This document shows, in pieces, positions 49,382 through 58,497 of a stretch of DNA of 64,000 bases; the first letter of the stretch is position 1; the number at the start of each line of letters is the position of its first letter. A program made the position numbers and the translations under genes. The notes under the pieces were generated by a model. That model saw only the letters and a list, made by a program, of their open reading frames with translations, did no database searches and was not told where the DNA came from. Where the stretch lies: NCBI GenBank assembly GCA_947625555.1, contig CANQOT010000009.1, positions 1-64,000 of the forward strand. Direction: 5' to 3'. The stretch comes from an uncultured Clostridia bacterium (GTDB lineage Bacteria; Bacillota; Clostridia; Christensenellales; Borkfalkiaceae).

Positions 49382-50203
49382 TTAATACCCCCTGTAACTT
49401 TTGAGTACGTCCTCGCGGTCGAGCTTATCCGTCTCGAAATACACCGTTTCCATGCGGATGAGGAAACTCAAAAACAGGGCGGCATAGAGGAGAAGGAGAA
49501 GGACGCGGAAGGCCGCTTCGGGAAGAAGCGAGAAGAGCGCCGTGCATACCATGCACGAGAAGAAGGATACGGTAAAGCCTAAAATGAGCTTCCAGCGCAC
49601 CCCCGTCATGAGGCGATAGGAATAGAGGAAGGCTTCGTAGGGGCCGAACCCCGTCGCCTGCCGGCAAGGAAGCCACAGGTAGAATACGGTCGCGACATAG
49701 AAGAGCGCGAACGTCAACAGCAAAAAGGCGAGCACATAGAACACATAGGCGAGCGCCGTGATCTTGATCTGCGCGATCACGAAGAGGACGGCCGAGAGCA
49801 CCACCGCCCAGACTTCGTACAGGGCGAGATAGCCCAAGACGACGAGAAAGACGGAGAAGAAAAGGGAGAGCGAACCCTTCATGAGACCCGACAGGGTGCG
49901 CTTCCCGATGCGCATGTGCTTTTCGACGAGCACGAGCATGGGCACCGCGCACAAAATGACGGCGACGAAGGCGAGCGCACTGTACACCCCGCCGAGCACG
50001 CCGTCGATTCGGATGAGGCTCCACGTGCGGAAATATTCGACGAACCCCTCCCGCGGCGTCACGGTGAAGAAGGTGCGCACCGTCGCCCCCACGCTGGTAT
50101 AATCGAGGGAGAGCGCGAGAAAGACTGCCGGAAGCACGGCAAACGGCAGCACGAACCAGATATTCTTGGCGATGTATTTCCAATGTCCAAACGCGGCCCT
50201 CAT
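49382..50203 (-). CDS. Polytopic membrane protein, unknown function
   Basis: A 273-aa protein with about six membrane helices, first gene of a two- or three-gene unit with 48437-49381 and pgcA. An LWLPCRQATGFGPYEAFLYS segment precedes the last helices. The two neighbouring membrane proteins have similar length and layout and may form one complex. AGGACATTATG-type spacing before the ATG is acceptable. Function unknown. Confidence 0.7.
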   Translation of the reverse strand: MRAAFGHWKYIAKNIWFVLPFAVLPAVFLALSLDYTSVGATVRTFFTVTPREGFVEYFRTWSLIRIDGVLGGVYSALAFVAVILCAVPMLVLVEKHMRIGKRTLSGLMKGSLSLFFSVFLVVLGYLALYEVWAVVLSAVLFVIAQIKITALAYVFYVLAFLLLTFALFYVATVFYLWLPCRQATGFGPYEAFLYSYRLMTGVRWKLILGFTVSFFSCMVCTALFSLLPEAAFRVLLLLLYAALFLSFLIRMETVYFETDKLDREDVLKSYRGY

Positions 50204-50293
50204 AATGTCCTCTATGTTTTATTATATAACAAATTCCGCGCGATGTAAAGCATTTTAAGAGATTTCCCCCGCGCCGCCGCGCCCGCGTCTTTC

Positions 50294-53200
50294 CTACTGC
50301 GCGGCTGCGAAGGCGACCGAAAATCCCGCGGCGAAACCTTCTTCCTGCGTGAGGGTGACGGTATAGGTCCCCTCCGACGCACGCCAAACGAGGGTATTTC
50401 CGCTCCCCTCCGTCCATTCCGCCTCCACGGGCGTACCGCCGACGTAGAGCGTCGCGCCCAAAATATCGCCCACCGCAAACGTTTCCTTGAAGGAATTGTT
50501 GTAGAAGCACTGTTCGATCTCGAGGGTATAGGCCGTGCCGCCGTCCGCAAAAGTCAGCGTCCTGCAAAGGTCGATGGAATAGATGAGCATATCGGGCAGC
50601 GTCTGCGCGCCTTCCTTCCACGCTTGAAGGCTGCTATTGACGAGGAAATACCTCGCGAAATAGAGCTCGCCGTCCTTTCCCTTCATCTCGAAGCCGTAAC
50701 ACGCGCCGTGCGCGTTGCTCGAACCAAACGCCTCCATCTCCCAAGGGTCCGTCTCCGTGACGAAGCGGAGAGGATCCCCCGCGGTGTCCTTTGCGTCCTC
50801 GAAGTCGAAGTACCAAAGGTCCTTTCCGATTTTAAGCTCGCCCAACCCGTAATAGCCGAAATAGACCATGTTGGAGGAGACCGCGTCGGAATCGTAGATG
50901 GCGCTGTAATAGATGAAATCGCCCTCGACCGTCGCGCTGTTTTCCCCGCCGTCGGGGTCCCAAGCGAGGGTGAGGCCGTACTCCCCGCCGCGCGCATCGT
51001 AGAACAGGAGACTCCCGTTCACGGAGGCCAGCGTGAAGCCGCCGACCGTCTCGCTATCCTCCCCCTCCGCATAGGTGACCGACGCGGAAGCGGGGAAGAG
51101 TTCGAGGCCCGCGGGCGTGAGCGTCAGGGTGACGGAGACGGGATCGCGGTCCTCAAAGGTGAGCTGTCCGCCGAATGCGACTTTGCCGCCGCCGAAACGG
51201 TAATAGGTCACGTTCGCATAGAGATAGGTCTTGTCGCCTTCGGCGGGAAGGGGCAATTCCATCGCCGAATAGGCGTTGCCGTTTTTGACATAGACGGTCG
51301 CCGTGGCGCCGCTCTCCCCGACGAGATAGTAGCCGAGCGCATTCCCGTCGACATAGAGCTTCCCTGCGAACACGACGGAATGCAACAGGTCTTTGGTATA
51401 GAATGCGGCGTACTTGGCATCGTTTTCGATGCGTTGGAAGGTCTTATGCTCCCCGTCGACCGCGGCGAAATATTCCCACGCGCCGCCCCCTTCGGCGACG
51501 ACGAGATATTCCCCGCTCACCCGCACGACGGTGACGGGCGAAGATGCGCCGTAGAAGTCGAAATAGGTTCCGCCGCCCCAGCCGTCGAGTTGAAGCACGG
51601 TGCGGTCGCCGCTCGTATAGACCCCCTCGGCCGCGTCGTTGAACACGGTGCAGCGGCTTGCGGCGGGGTCGAGTTTCACCCTCCATTGAAGGGTATCGCC
51701 CGAAAGGAGCGGGGCTTCGACCGTCAGGACGCCGTCCTCGCCGAAGGGAGCCCACTTTCCCGTCGTGACGGAGGCGCCGCTCGCGTTGTAGAGGGTGAGC
51801 GTGCCGTCTGCGCGGAAGGCAAAGGTATAGCCGTCGTAGCCCTTGATGGAGAGCCCGCTGTCGTCCACGATGGCATAACGGAGGGAAAGGTCCATCTCCG
51901 TTTCCTCGTCGACATCCTTGAACCCGTCCTCCGTGAGGGGGAAGCGGTAGGTTTCGAGAGTCTCGCCGTCGCGGAACCAAAGGGTATGATCGTCGTAAAG
52001 GATATAGTAGCCGTCGAAAGTTTCGCCGTAGGAATTGGTGTACTTCGCGCGGTAGTAAAAGCCGTCGAGGTCGAGCGTTGCGCCGTTCTCGCTCGAAAGG
52101 GTGCCGCAGAGCGCTTTGTCATAGATGTAGAAGCAACCGTAGCCCGCGCCTTCCACCGTCTCGCAGATGAAATCGAAGGGCTCGATGGGGTCGGGCACGA
52201 AGATGCCGCCCGCGCCTTCCTGCGCCCCCGGCGTGAAGGTGAAGATTTTGTTCCCCCATGCCGTCGTTCTGCCCGTATCCGCATAGGTGCCGAAGTACAT
52301 ATCGCTCTCCGTGCCGCCGCGGATATACATTGCCGTATTGTCCTTGCCGAGGGAGAGCAGGCCGCCGTTGTCCTCGGCCTGTTCGCCGTAACGGTCGACG
52401 TAGAAGAACACGCTCGCCGTTTGCGCGGGCAGCTCGTCGAGGCGCGTATAGGTATAGGCGTCCCCCTTTTGCGTAACGCGGAAGTAAAATTCCTTCGCGG
52501 TATAGCCCGCTTCGGCGGTCTCGTCGGAGAGATAGGAAGTGAAGGTATAATATTGCACCCCCTCTTCGCCTGCGCCGACGGGAGTATAGCTCCCCTCGTA
52601 CACGGTGCCGTCCTCTGCAAAGTAGAGGCCGCCCATTCCCGCGACGCCCACCGAGGAGATCCAAAGCTTACCGCCTTTGTCCGCCTTGCCCTCTTCGGTC
52701 GCAAGCAGGAAGGTGGGTTTGTCGTCGATATAGAAGGTATAATAGACGTCGAGAGTGCCGCCGTCCGAAAGGCCCACCATGCCCGTCAAAAATTGGACGC
52801 TCTGCCAGACGGAGCCCGTATGGCCCGGCTGCACCTGCGTCACGACGAGGGTATAATAGAGGAGGCCGCCGCCCAGATCCTTGGCCGTATAGTAGCCCGA
52901 TGCGGCCTGTTCGAGCGCATCCGAGGCACCCATGTCGTAGACATCGGCCTTCAACGCGCCTTCGGGCACCCCGCTGCCGTATGCCTCGCCGTAGAGGATG
53001 AGCATGGGATAGCCGGGGGTCGCGGAGCCCGCGTCGGAGAGCATGATGCGCGTATATTCCGCGACGTCCTCTTCGAAAAGTTCAAAGGTCATGCCGTCGC
53101 CGAGAAGGTAGGAAGCATGGAGCGTGAGCCTGCCCGCCGCGTCCTCGCTGTAAAGATCGACGATCTCGCCAAACCGTTCGCTCCTGCGGAGCTTATAGGG

Positions 53201-54799
53201 GCCCGTCGAGGTGTGGCCGTCCGCCGTGAGGAGGGCGCTCTCGCCGAATACGCCGAACCCGTCGAGTTCGAGCGTTGCGCCCGAACCGTCGGCCGCCTCG
53301 TAGCGGCCCGCCTCGTCGCTGCGCACGAGGTAGAGGTCGAGCCCGTCCGCCGCAAGGATGAAGAAGTGCGTCTCGCCCGCGCCCTCGATCTCGGCGCGGA
53401 TGAGGAACATCGTCCCGTCGAGGGAGCCGCTCTCGACGGTATAGAGGCCGTAGCGGATCTCGTGGGCGGAATAATCGACGAGGGTGGCGAGGCCCAGCCC
53501 GTCGAGCGTCAGATAGTTTTCGCCGGGGATAACGCCCGCGACTCCGCTCGCGAGGCCCTCGCCATAGCTGCCCTCCGCGCCGTCATAGAAGCTGAACACG
53601 CCTGCGCCGTCCACCGTGCCGAGCGCGAAGGCATAGGTTTGTCCGTTTTCGAGTTCGAGCGAAAGATCGGTTCCGCCGAGGGGCAGATAGGAGCCCGCAA
53701 GGACGACTTCCTTCCCCTCCCCGTCGCGATAGGTGTATTGCGCGCCGCCCAACCCGTCGAGGGTGAGGAAGGCGTTGGGATCCGCCTCCGCCGAGGCGCC
53801 GAGATGGGCATCGTAGCGCAAATATTTGCCCGCCTGTTCCGCGCGGAAATAGGAGAAGGTATAGCCGTCGCCGAGTTTGCCCTCGAGCCTGCCTTCGCCC
53901 GTGCCGAAAGAAAATCCCCCGTCTGCGGAGAGCGTTCCCTCAAATTCCACACCGCCGCGGACGAGAAGGGCCTCCCCCTCCCGCCCGTCGGGCAAAAAGA
54001 TGATGTCGTCGCCGCCGAAGAGGTCGGTATAGCCCCGCTCCCACGTCGCGAACAGGGCAAAGCTCTCGGTGACATTTTGGATGGCGTCCCCCCCGAAGTA
54101 GCGCTCGCCCGTGCCGTCGGAAGAGGTCGCCCAGCCCGTGAAGCGGTAGTTCCGCGGGGCCGTGAAGAGGCAATCGGAGACGGTGAGCGTGCTGTTAAAT
54201 TCCAAAGGAACGGAGAGAACGGTCCCGCCGATCTCCACGCCGTCGGGCGCGTTGACGCGGTAGGAGACGACGATGGGCTCGCGGCGGTACCAGATATCGA
54301 ACACGGCGCCGGGCTCCAAAGAGGGCGTGGAGCGCACGCTCGTCTTATCGGGATCGAGCTCGAAGTGTTCGGGCGGGTCCTGCACCTGTGCCGTGAAGGG
54401 CTCGTGATAGCGCGCCGTCCCCGTCGTCGTTTGGGGGGCGCCGTAGACGCCGTAGTTATCCGAAATGTACAGATTGACGGTGTAGGAGACGTCGTACTTC
54501 GCTTGCAGGGAGATGCCTGCCTCGGGCATGGTGGCGTCGGGCGCAAGTTTGGCCCCGTCGTTGAACCAGCCCGCGAAGGTGAGCCCTTCGAGGGGGCGGG
54601 GCTCCTTCCCCTCCAAGAATTTGTTGAGGTCGGCCCCCGCTTTGAGGGAATATTCCGTTTGGGTGAGCGTTCCGCCCTCCCCCGCATCGAGGCGGAGGGT
54701 CGCCTTCTTCGAGCTTCCGCAGGCGCACGCAAGGGCGAGCGTCACAAGTGAGAGGGCGGCGATGAGCGCGATCGCAAACGATTTTACATGCTTCTTCAT
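50294..54799 (-). CDS. Giant lipoprotein with repeated L-x-LDG modules
   Basis: A 1501-aa secreted lipoprotein with lipobox ALACAC. The N-terminus has an InlB/Listeria-Bacteroides-type repeat (LDAGEGGTL ... GLTFAGWFNDG ... ISLQAKYD) and a second (FTGWATSSDGTG ... LFATWE). The rest is made of divergent modules marked by L-[TEDQ]-LDG-[LFW] then aromatic strands and G-x-Y: LTLDGLGGAQYTY, LTLDGLGLATLVDY, LELDGFGVFGES, LDLDGFYYRAKY, LQLDGWGGGTYFDF. Almost free of cysteine after the lipobox. The ATG at 54799 follows AAAGGAG. Probably a surface adhesin or scaffold; no enzyme motif. Confidence 0.8.
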   Translation of the reverse strand: MKKHVKSFAIALIAALSLVTLALACACGSSKKATLRLDAGEGGTLTQTEYSLKAGADLNKFLEGKEPRPLEGLTFAGWFNDGAKLAPDATMPEAGISLQAKYDVSYTVNLYISDNYGVYGAPQTTTGTARYHEPFTAQVQDPPEHFELDPDKTSVRSTPSLEPGAVFDIWYRREPIVVSYRVNAPDGVEIGGTVLSVPLEFNSTLTVSDCLFTAPRNYRFTGWATSSDGTGERYFGGDAIQNVTESFALFATWERGYTDLFGGDDIIFLPDGREGEALLVRGGVEFEGTLSADGGFSFGTGEGRLEGKLGDGYTFSYFRAEQAGKYLRYDAHLGASAEADPNAFLTLDGLGGAQYTYRDGEGKEVVLAGSYLPLGGTDLSLELENGQTYAFALGTVDGAGVFSFYDGAEGSYGEGLASGVAGVIPGENYLTLDGLGLATLVDYSAHEIRYGLYTVESGSLDGTMFLIRAEIEGAGETHFFILAADGLDLYLVRSDEAGRYEAADGSGATLELDGFGVFGESALLTADGHTSTGPYKLRRSERFGEIVDLYSEDAAGRLTLHASYLLGDGMTFELFEEDVAEYTRIMLSDAGSATPGYPMLILYGEAYGSGVPEGALKADVYDMGASDALEQAASGYYTAKDLGGGLLYYTLVVTQVQPGHTGSVWQSVQFLTGMVGLSDGGTLDVYYTFYIDDKPTFLLATEEGKADKGGKLWISSVGVAGMGGLYFAEDGTVYEGSYTPVGAGEEGVQYYTFTSYLSDETAEAGYTAKEFYFRVTQKGDAYTYTRLDELPAQTASVFFYVDRYGEQAEDNGGLLSLGKDNTAMYIRGGTESDMYFGTYADTGRTTAWGNKIFTFTPGAQEGAGGIFVPDPIEPFDFICETVEGAGYGCFYIYDKALCGTLSSENGATLDLDGFYYRAKYTNSYGETFDGYYILYDDHTLWFRDGETLETYRFPLTEDGFKDVDEETEMDLSLRYAIVDDSGLSIKGYDGYTFAFRADGTLTLYNASGASVTTGKWAPFGEDGVLTVEAPLLSGDTLQWRVKLDPAASRCTVFNDAAEGVYTSGDRTVLQLDGWGGGTYFDFYGASSPVTVVRVSGEYLVVAEGGGAWEYFAAVDGEHKTFQRIENDAKYAAFYTKDLLHSVVFAGKLYVDGNALGYYLVGESGATATVYVKNGNAYSAMELPLPAEGDKTYLYANVTYYRFGGGKVAFGGQLTFEDRDPVSVTLTLTPAGLELFPASASVTYAEGEDSETVGGFTLASVNGSLLFYDARGGEYGLTLAWDPDGGENSATVEGDFIYYSAIYDSDAVSSNMVYFGYYGLGELKIGKDLWYFDFEDAKDTAGDPLRFVTETDPWEMEAFGSSNAHGACYGFEMKGKDGELYFARYFLVNSSLQAWKEGAQTLPDMLIYSIDLCRTLTFADGGTAYTLEIEQCFYNNSFKETFAVGDILGATLYVGGTPVEAEWTEGSGNTLVWRASEGTYTVTLTQEEGFAAGFSVAFAAAQ

Positions 54800-54962
54800 A
54801 ATCAACTCCTTTGTAGATCCGAAAACGCATACTTTACTTTACATTGAACTATTATACATTCTATCATAGAGCACCCCCTTTTTGTCAAGTGAATAGACCG
54901 CCGTATAAATTAAATTTGGCGAATTTTCATTCATTGCATACCATTTTCACACGGCGACGGGA

Positions 54963-54991
54963 TTGACAACGCCCGCCCTTTGTCATATAAT
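54963..54991 (+). promoter_or_regulatory. Consensus promoter with start at the CDF start codon
   Basis: TTGACA (54963-54968), 17-bp spacer, TATAAT (54986-54991). The expected +1 falls on or next to the A of the ATG at 54998, leaving no room for a ribosome binding site. Confidence 0.8.
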
Positions 54992-54997
54992 ACAACT

Positions 54998-56104
54998 ATG
55001 AAAGATCGTTCGCGCACACAGAAGGGCGCGATCGTGAGCGGCGTCGGGATCGCTTGCAATCTTGCGCTCGCGGCGGCCAAACTCGCGGTCGGCATTCTGT
55101 TCGGGCTCGTTTCGGTGATCGCCGACGGCTTCAACAATTTGAGCGACTGCGGGAGCGGCGTCGTATCCCTCGTCTCCTTCCGCGTCTCGGCAAAGCCCGC
55201 CGACAGGGAGCACCCCTACGGGCACCGCCGCGCCGAATATATCGCCGCGCTCGCGACGGGGATGTTCGTTTTGTTCCTCGCCGTCGAACTGCTCCGCGAA
55301 TCCATCGAAAAGATCGTGGCGGGAACCCCCTCCGAAGGTTCGTGGATCGTGTTCCCCGTGCTCGGCGTCTCCGTCGCGGTGAAAGCGGGCATGTGTTTCG
55401 GCTACCGCCTATGGGCGAAGCGGCTCTCCTCGGGCGCCCTCCGCGCGGCGGCGACCGACAGCCTTTGCGACTGCATCGCGACCCTGGCCGTCGTTGCGGG
55501 GCTTTGCATCCAGCGCTATACCTCCTTCCCCGCAGACGGTTGGGCGGGCATCCTCGTCGCCCTCTTCGTTGTGTGGCAGGGTGCGAAAATTTTGCGGCAG
55601 GCGAGCTCCGAACTCTTGGGACAGGCGCCCGACGATGCGCTCGTCGAGGCCATCAAGGAACAGATCGGGGCGGAAGAAAAGATCCTCGGCATGCACGATC
55701 TGCACGTTTTTTCCTATGGGAGCGGCGCCCTCTATGCGACCGTTCACATCGAAATGGAGGCTACCATGTCCGCGATCGAGGCCCACGCGATCCTCGACGG
55801 CATCGAACACACCGTCAAGGATAAGCTCGGCGTCTCCCTCACCGCCCACCTCGATCCCGTCGACCTCGGCGACGGCGAGGCCCTCGCCCTCGAAAAAAAG
55901 ATCTTGGCGCAAGCGGCGGACCTTACGGGGGAGCTGCAACTGCACGACTTCCGCCTCGTCCGCGGTGTGAAGGATAAAGTCATCTTCGACGCGGACGTCC
56001 CCTTCTCCTGCGAAATGACGGACCGGACGCTGCAAAGGGCGCTCGAAGCGATCGTCGCGGGGCTCGGGGACTATACGCCCGTCATCACCGTCGAACGGCG
56101 GTAA
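54998..56104 (+). CDS. Cation diffusion facilitator (CDF) family transporter
   Basis: A 368-aa metal/proton antiporter with six membrane helices (about 12-205) and a cytoplasmic domain (about 210-290), plus a C-terminal extension. The transport site reads NNLSD in helix 2 and DSLCD in helix 5, i.e. N-D / D-D rather than the D-D / H-D set of zinc exporters. That pattern has been linked to manganese-type CDFs, so Mn(II) or Fe(II) efflux is suggested, not shown. The ATG at 54998 lies at the predicted transcript start; a GTG twelve codons in has AGAAGGG upstream and is the alternative. Followed 15 bp later by rarA. Confidence 0.87.
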   Translation: MKDRSRTQKGAIVSGVGIACNLALAAAKLAVGILFGLVSVIADGFNNLSDCGSGVVSLVSFRVSAKPADREHPYGHRRAEYIAALATGMFVLFLAVELLRESIEKIVAGTPSEGSWIVFPVLGVSVAVKAGMCFGYRLWAKRLSSGALRAAATDSLCDCIATLAVVAGLCIQRYTSFPADGWAGILVALFVVWQGAKILRQASSELLGQAPDDALVEAIKEQIGAEEKILGMHDLHVFSYGSGALYATVHIEMEATMSAIEAHAILDGIEHTVKDKLGVSLTAHLDPVDLGDGEALALEKKILAQAADLTGELQLHDFRLVRGVKDKVIFDADVPFSCEMTDRTLQRALEAIVAGLGDYTPVITVERR

Positions 56105-56119
56105 TTGAGGAATACTATC

Positions 56120-57448
56120 ATGATGGAACAGGGAACGCTCTTTGAAACGAACGAAGCCGAACCGTTGGCTGCACGCCTCCGCCCGCGCAATCTCGACGAG
56201 TTCTACGGGCAAAAACATCTCCTCGGCGAGGGGAAGGTCCTCCGCCGCCTCATCGAAGAGGATAAGGTGAGCTCCATGATCTTCTGGGGCCCTCCCGGCG
56301 TGGGCAAGACGACGCTCGCCCGCATCATCGCGGGGCGCACCAAGGCGAAGTTCATTGATTTTTCGGCCGTCACGAGCGGGATCAAGGAGATCAAACAGGT
56401 GATGGAACAGGCGGAAAAGAACCGCCGCTTCGGCGAAAAGACCATCCTCTTTGTCGACGAGATCCACCGCTTCAACAAGGCCCAGCAGGACGCCTTTCTC
56501 CCCTATGTGGAAAAGGGCAGCATCATCCTCATCGGCGCGACGACGGAGAACCCCTCCTTCGAGGTCAACGGGGCGCTCCTTTCCCGCTGCAAGGTGTTCG
56601 TTCTGCAAGCGCTTAAAACGGAGGAACTTGCCGACCTTCTGCAAAACGCCGTATCCGACGTGCGCGGCTTCGGGCGGCAGAAGGTGGATATCCCGCGGGA
56701 GCTGCTCGAAACCATTGCGACCTTCGCGAACGGCGACGCGCGCAGCGCCCTCTCCACCCTCGAAATGGCCATTCTCAACGGCGAGATGCAGGGAGATACC
56801 ACCGTCGTCACCAAGGAGACCATCGAACAGATCACTTCCAAAAAATCCCTCCTCTACGATAAGACGGGCGAAGAGCACTATAACCTCATTTCCGCCCTGC
56901 ACAAGTCCATGCGCAATTCCGACCCCGACGCCGCCGTCTATTGGCTGGCGCGCATGCTCGAAGCGGGCGAGGACCCCATCTACATCGCAAGGCGGGTCAC
57001 TCGGTTCGCCTCCGAAGATATCGGGCTTGCTGACCCGCGCGCTTTGGAGATCGCCGTCGCCGCCTTCGAGGCCTGCCGCCTCATCGGTATGCCCGAATGT
57101 TCGGTGCACCTCACCGAGGCCGTCGTCTATATGTCCGTGACGCCCAAGTCCAATGCGTGCGACGTCGCCTATATGCGGGCGAAGGAGGACGCCCTCAAAA
57201 TGCTCGCGGAGCCCGTGCCCCTCGTCATCCGCAATGCGCCGACAAAGCTCATGAAGGAGCTCGGCTACGGCAAGGGCTACGAGTATGCGCACGACTTCGA
57301 GGACAAGCTCACGACGATGCAATGTCTGCCCGATTCCCTCGCAGGGCGGGAATACTACACCCCCACCGAAGAGGGCGCCGAGGTCCGCTTCAAGGCCCGT
57401 CTCGAAGAGATCAAGGCGTGGAAAAAGCAACATTCCAAAAAGAAATAA
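56120..57448 (+). CDS. rarA: Replication-associated recombination protein RarA (MgsA)
   Basis: AAA+ ATPase of 442 aa acting at stalled forks. Walker A is GPPGVGKTTL, Walker B is ILFVDEIHRFNKAQQD, sensor 1 is IGATTENPSF, and the family C-terminal domain has DIGLADPRAL and PKSNACDVAYM. The start at 56120 has GAGGAA upstream. Cotranscribed with the CDF gene and the following membrane protein, gaps of 15 and 11 bp. Confidence 0.94.
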   Translation: MMEQGTLFETNEAEPLAARLRPRNLDEFYGQKHLLGEGKVLRRLIEEDKVSSMIFWGPPGVGKTTLARIIAGRTKAKFIDFSAVTSGIKEIKQVMEQAEKNRRFGEKTILFVDEIHRFNKAQQDAFLPYVEKGSIILIGATTENPSFEVNGALLSRCKVFVLQALKTEELADLLQNAVSDVRGFGRQKVDIPRELLETIATFANGDARSALSTLEMAILNGEMQGDTTVVTKETIEQITSKKSLLYDKTGEEHYNLISALHKSMRNSDPDAAVYWLARMLEAGEDPIYIARRVTRFASEDIGLADPRALEIAVAAFEACRLIGMPECSVHLTEAVVYMSVTPKSNACDVAYMRAKEDALKMLAEPVPLVIRNAPTKLMKELGYGKGYEYAHDFEDKLTTMQCLPDSLAGREYYTPTEEGAEVRFKARLEEIKAWKKQHSKKK

Positions 57449-57459
57449 GGGACGCGACC

Positions 57460-58359
57460 ATGATCAAGCAGGGAATTGTCAACTTTTTTAAGAATCTGAA
57501 ATACTTCTTCACGCCTCTCGGGACCATTGCGCTCGGGCTGGTGTTCGGCCTCTCCGTCCTCATTCCCGGCGTCATCTCGTCCGTCTCGACGCTCGCGGGC
57601 GACGTCAAGACCATTCTCGAAGGCAGCGCCGTTGACCTCGTCGTCTTGAAGGACGGCATTTTTTCGGCGGTCAAGGCCCTCGATTGGGGCGATCCGCTGG
57701 CCGCCGTCCGCACTTTGGCGAGCGCGGATTGGATCAGAACTACCCTCAATGCCCTCGTGGGAACGGAGGAATACACGGCGCAGTTCACCGCCTCCATCCA
57801 GACGTTTACCCATAGCCTCGGGCTCTATCTTTCCGCCGTGGTCTCCTTTACGGCGATCGGCATGATCGCGGGGTACTTCCTCACGCGATGGCTCATCCGC
57901 CGCAATATGGCGAAGCGGACCATAAAGACCTTCCTTTTACATGCCCTCGTCGATTCCTTCCTCACCGTCGCCTTGGCGGGCGTTTGCGCTTGGCTGGCGA
58001 CGCTGTGGCGGCCGAGCATCCTCATCTCCACCCTTTTCGCCGTCGTCTTTTTCGGCACCGTCTCCCTCTTCGAGGCCTTCCTTATCCACGGGCGGGGCAA
58101 GATCGCGCTCAAAAAGATCGTCAACTTCAAGAACGTGATGAAGCTCTTCGTCACCAACCTCATCATCTTCCTGCTCACGGCGGCCCTCGTCGCGCTCGTC
58201 GTCTTTGTCGTGAACATCATCGTCGGCGTCTTTGTGGGCATCGCCTTCTTGGAGATCGGCTTCATCGTCATCGCGCTCAACGCCGAGGCCTATGTGAAAA
58301 CTTCGGCCGAGAACGCCCAAACGATCCAAAATGCGCAATCGCCCGCCGAAATCGGTTGA
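57460..58359 (+). CDS. Membrane protein, unknown function
   Basis: A 299-aa protein with about six hydrophobic segments, ending in a short polar tail. AAGGGA before the ATG supports the start at 57460. Last gene of the CDF-rarA unit; its stop codon is inside the -35 element of the next promoter. No recognised family or motif. Confidence 0.7.
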   Translation: MIKQGIVNFFKNLKYFFTPLGTIALGLVFGLSVLIPGVISSVSTLAGDVKTILEGSAVDLVVLKDGIFSAVKALDWGDPLAAVRTLASADWIRTTLNALVGTEEYTAQFTASIQTFTHSLGLYLSAVVSFTAIGMIAGYFLTRWLIRRNMAKRTIKTFLLHALVDSFLTVALAGVCAWLATLWRPSILISTLFAVVFFGTVSLFEAFLIHGRGKIALKKIVNFKNVMKLFVTNLIIFLLTAALVALVVFVVNIIVGVFVGIAFLEIGFIVIALNAEAYVKTSAENAQTIQNAQSPAEIG

Positions 58360-58384
58360 CGGCTGCCCCGAAGTGTGATAAAAT
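58356..58384 (+). promoter_or_regulatory. Promoter of the preQ1-controlled unit
   Basis: TTGACG (58356-58361), 17-bp spacer, TAAAAT (58379-58384). The -35 overlaps the previous stop codon. Confidence 0.75.
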
Positions 58385-58403
58385 CAAAGAAAAACAGACG
58401 TGC

Positions 58404-58448
58404 AGACAGTTCGTAACCATCCTGTCTTAAAACAAAACTATGGGAGGA
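58404..58448 (+). promoter_or_regulatory. preQ1-I riboswitch aptamer
   Basis: P1 AGACAG/CTGTCT encloses a loop TTCGTAACCATC, followed by the A-rich L3 TTAAAACAAAACTA and TGGGAGG. CCAT in the loop can pair with ATGG to form the pseudoknot P2. These are the elements of preQ1-I riboswitches. It lies upstream of a transporter of the queuosine-precursor type, and a terminator follows directly, so binding should turn transcription off. Confidence 0.82.
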
Positions 58449-58449
58449 T

Positions 58450-58469
58450 GGGCGCTTTGCGCCCTTTTT
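58450..58469 (+). terminator. Riboswitch-linked terminator
   Basis: GGGCGC/GCGCCC stem with a 3-nt loop and five T residues, directly behind the aptamer and before the start codon. Confidence 0.85.
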
Positions 58470-58497
58470 GTTTGCCGCCGATATGGAGAATTTTTTT

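Noticed and set aside
50624..54751. A 1375-codon open frame opposite the giant lipoprotein
   Set aside because: The sense frame has a signal peptide, lipobox, repeats and a strong ribosome site; the antisense frame has none.
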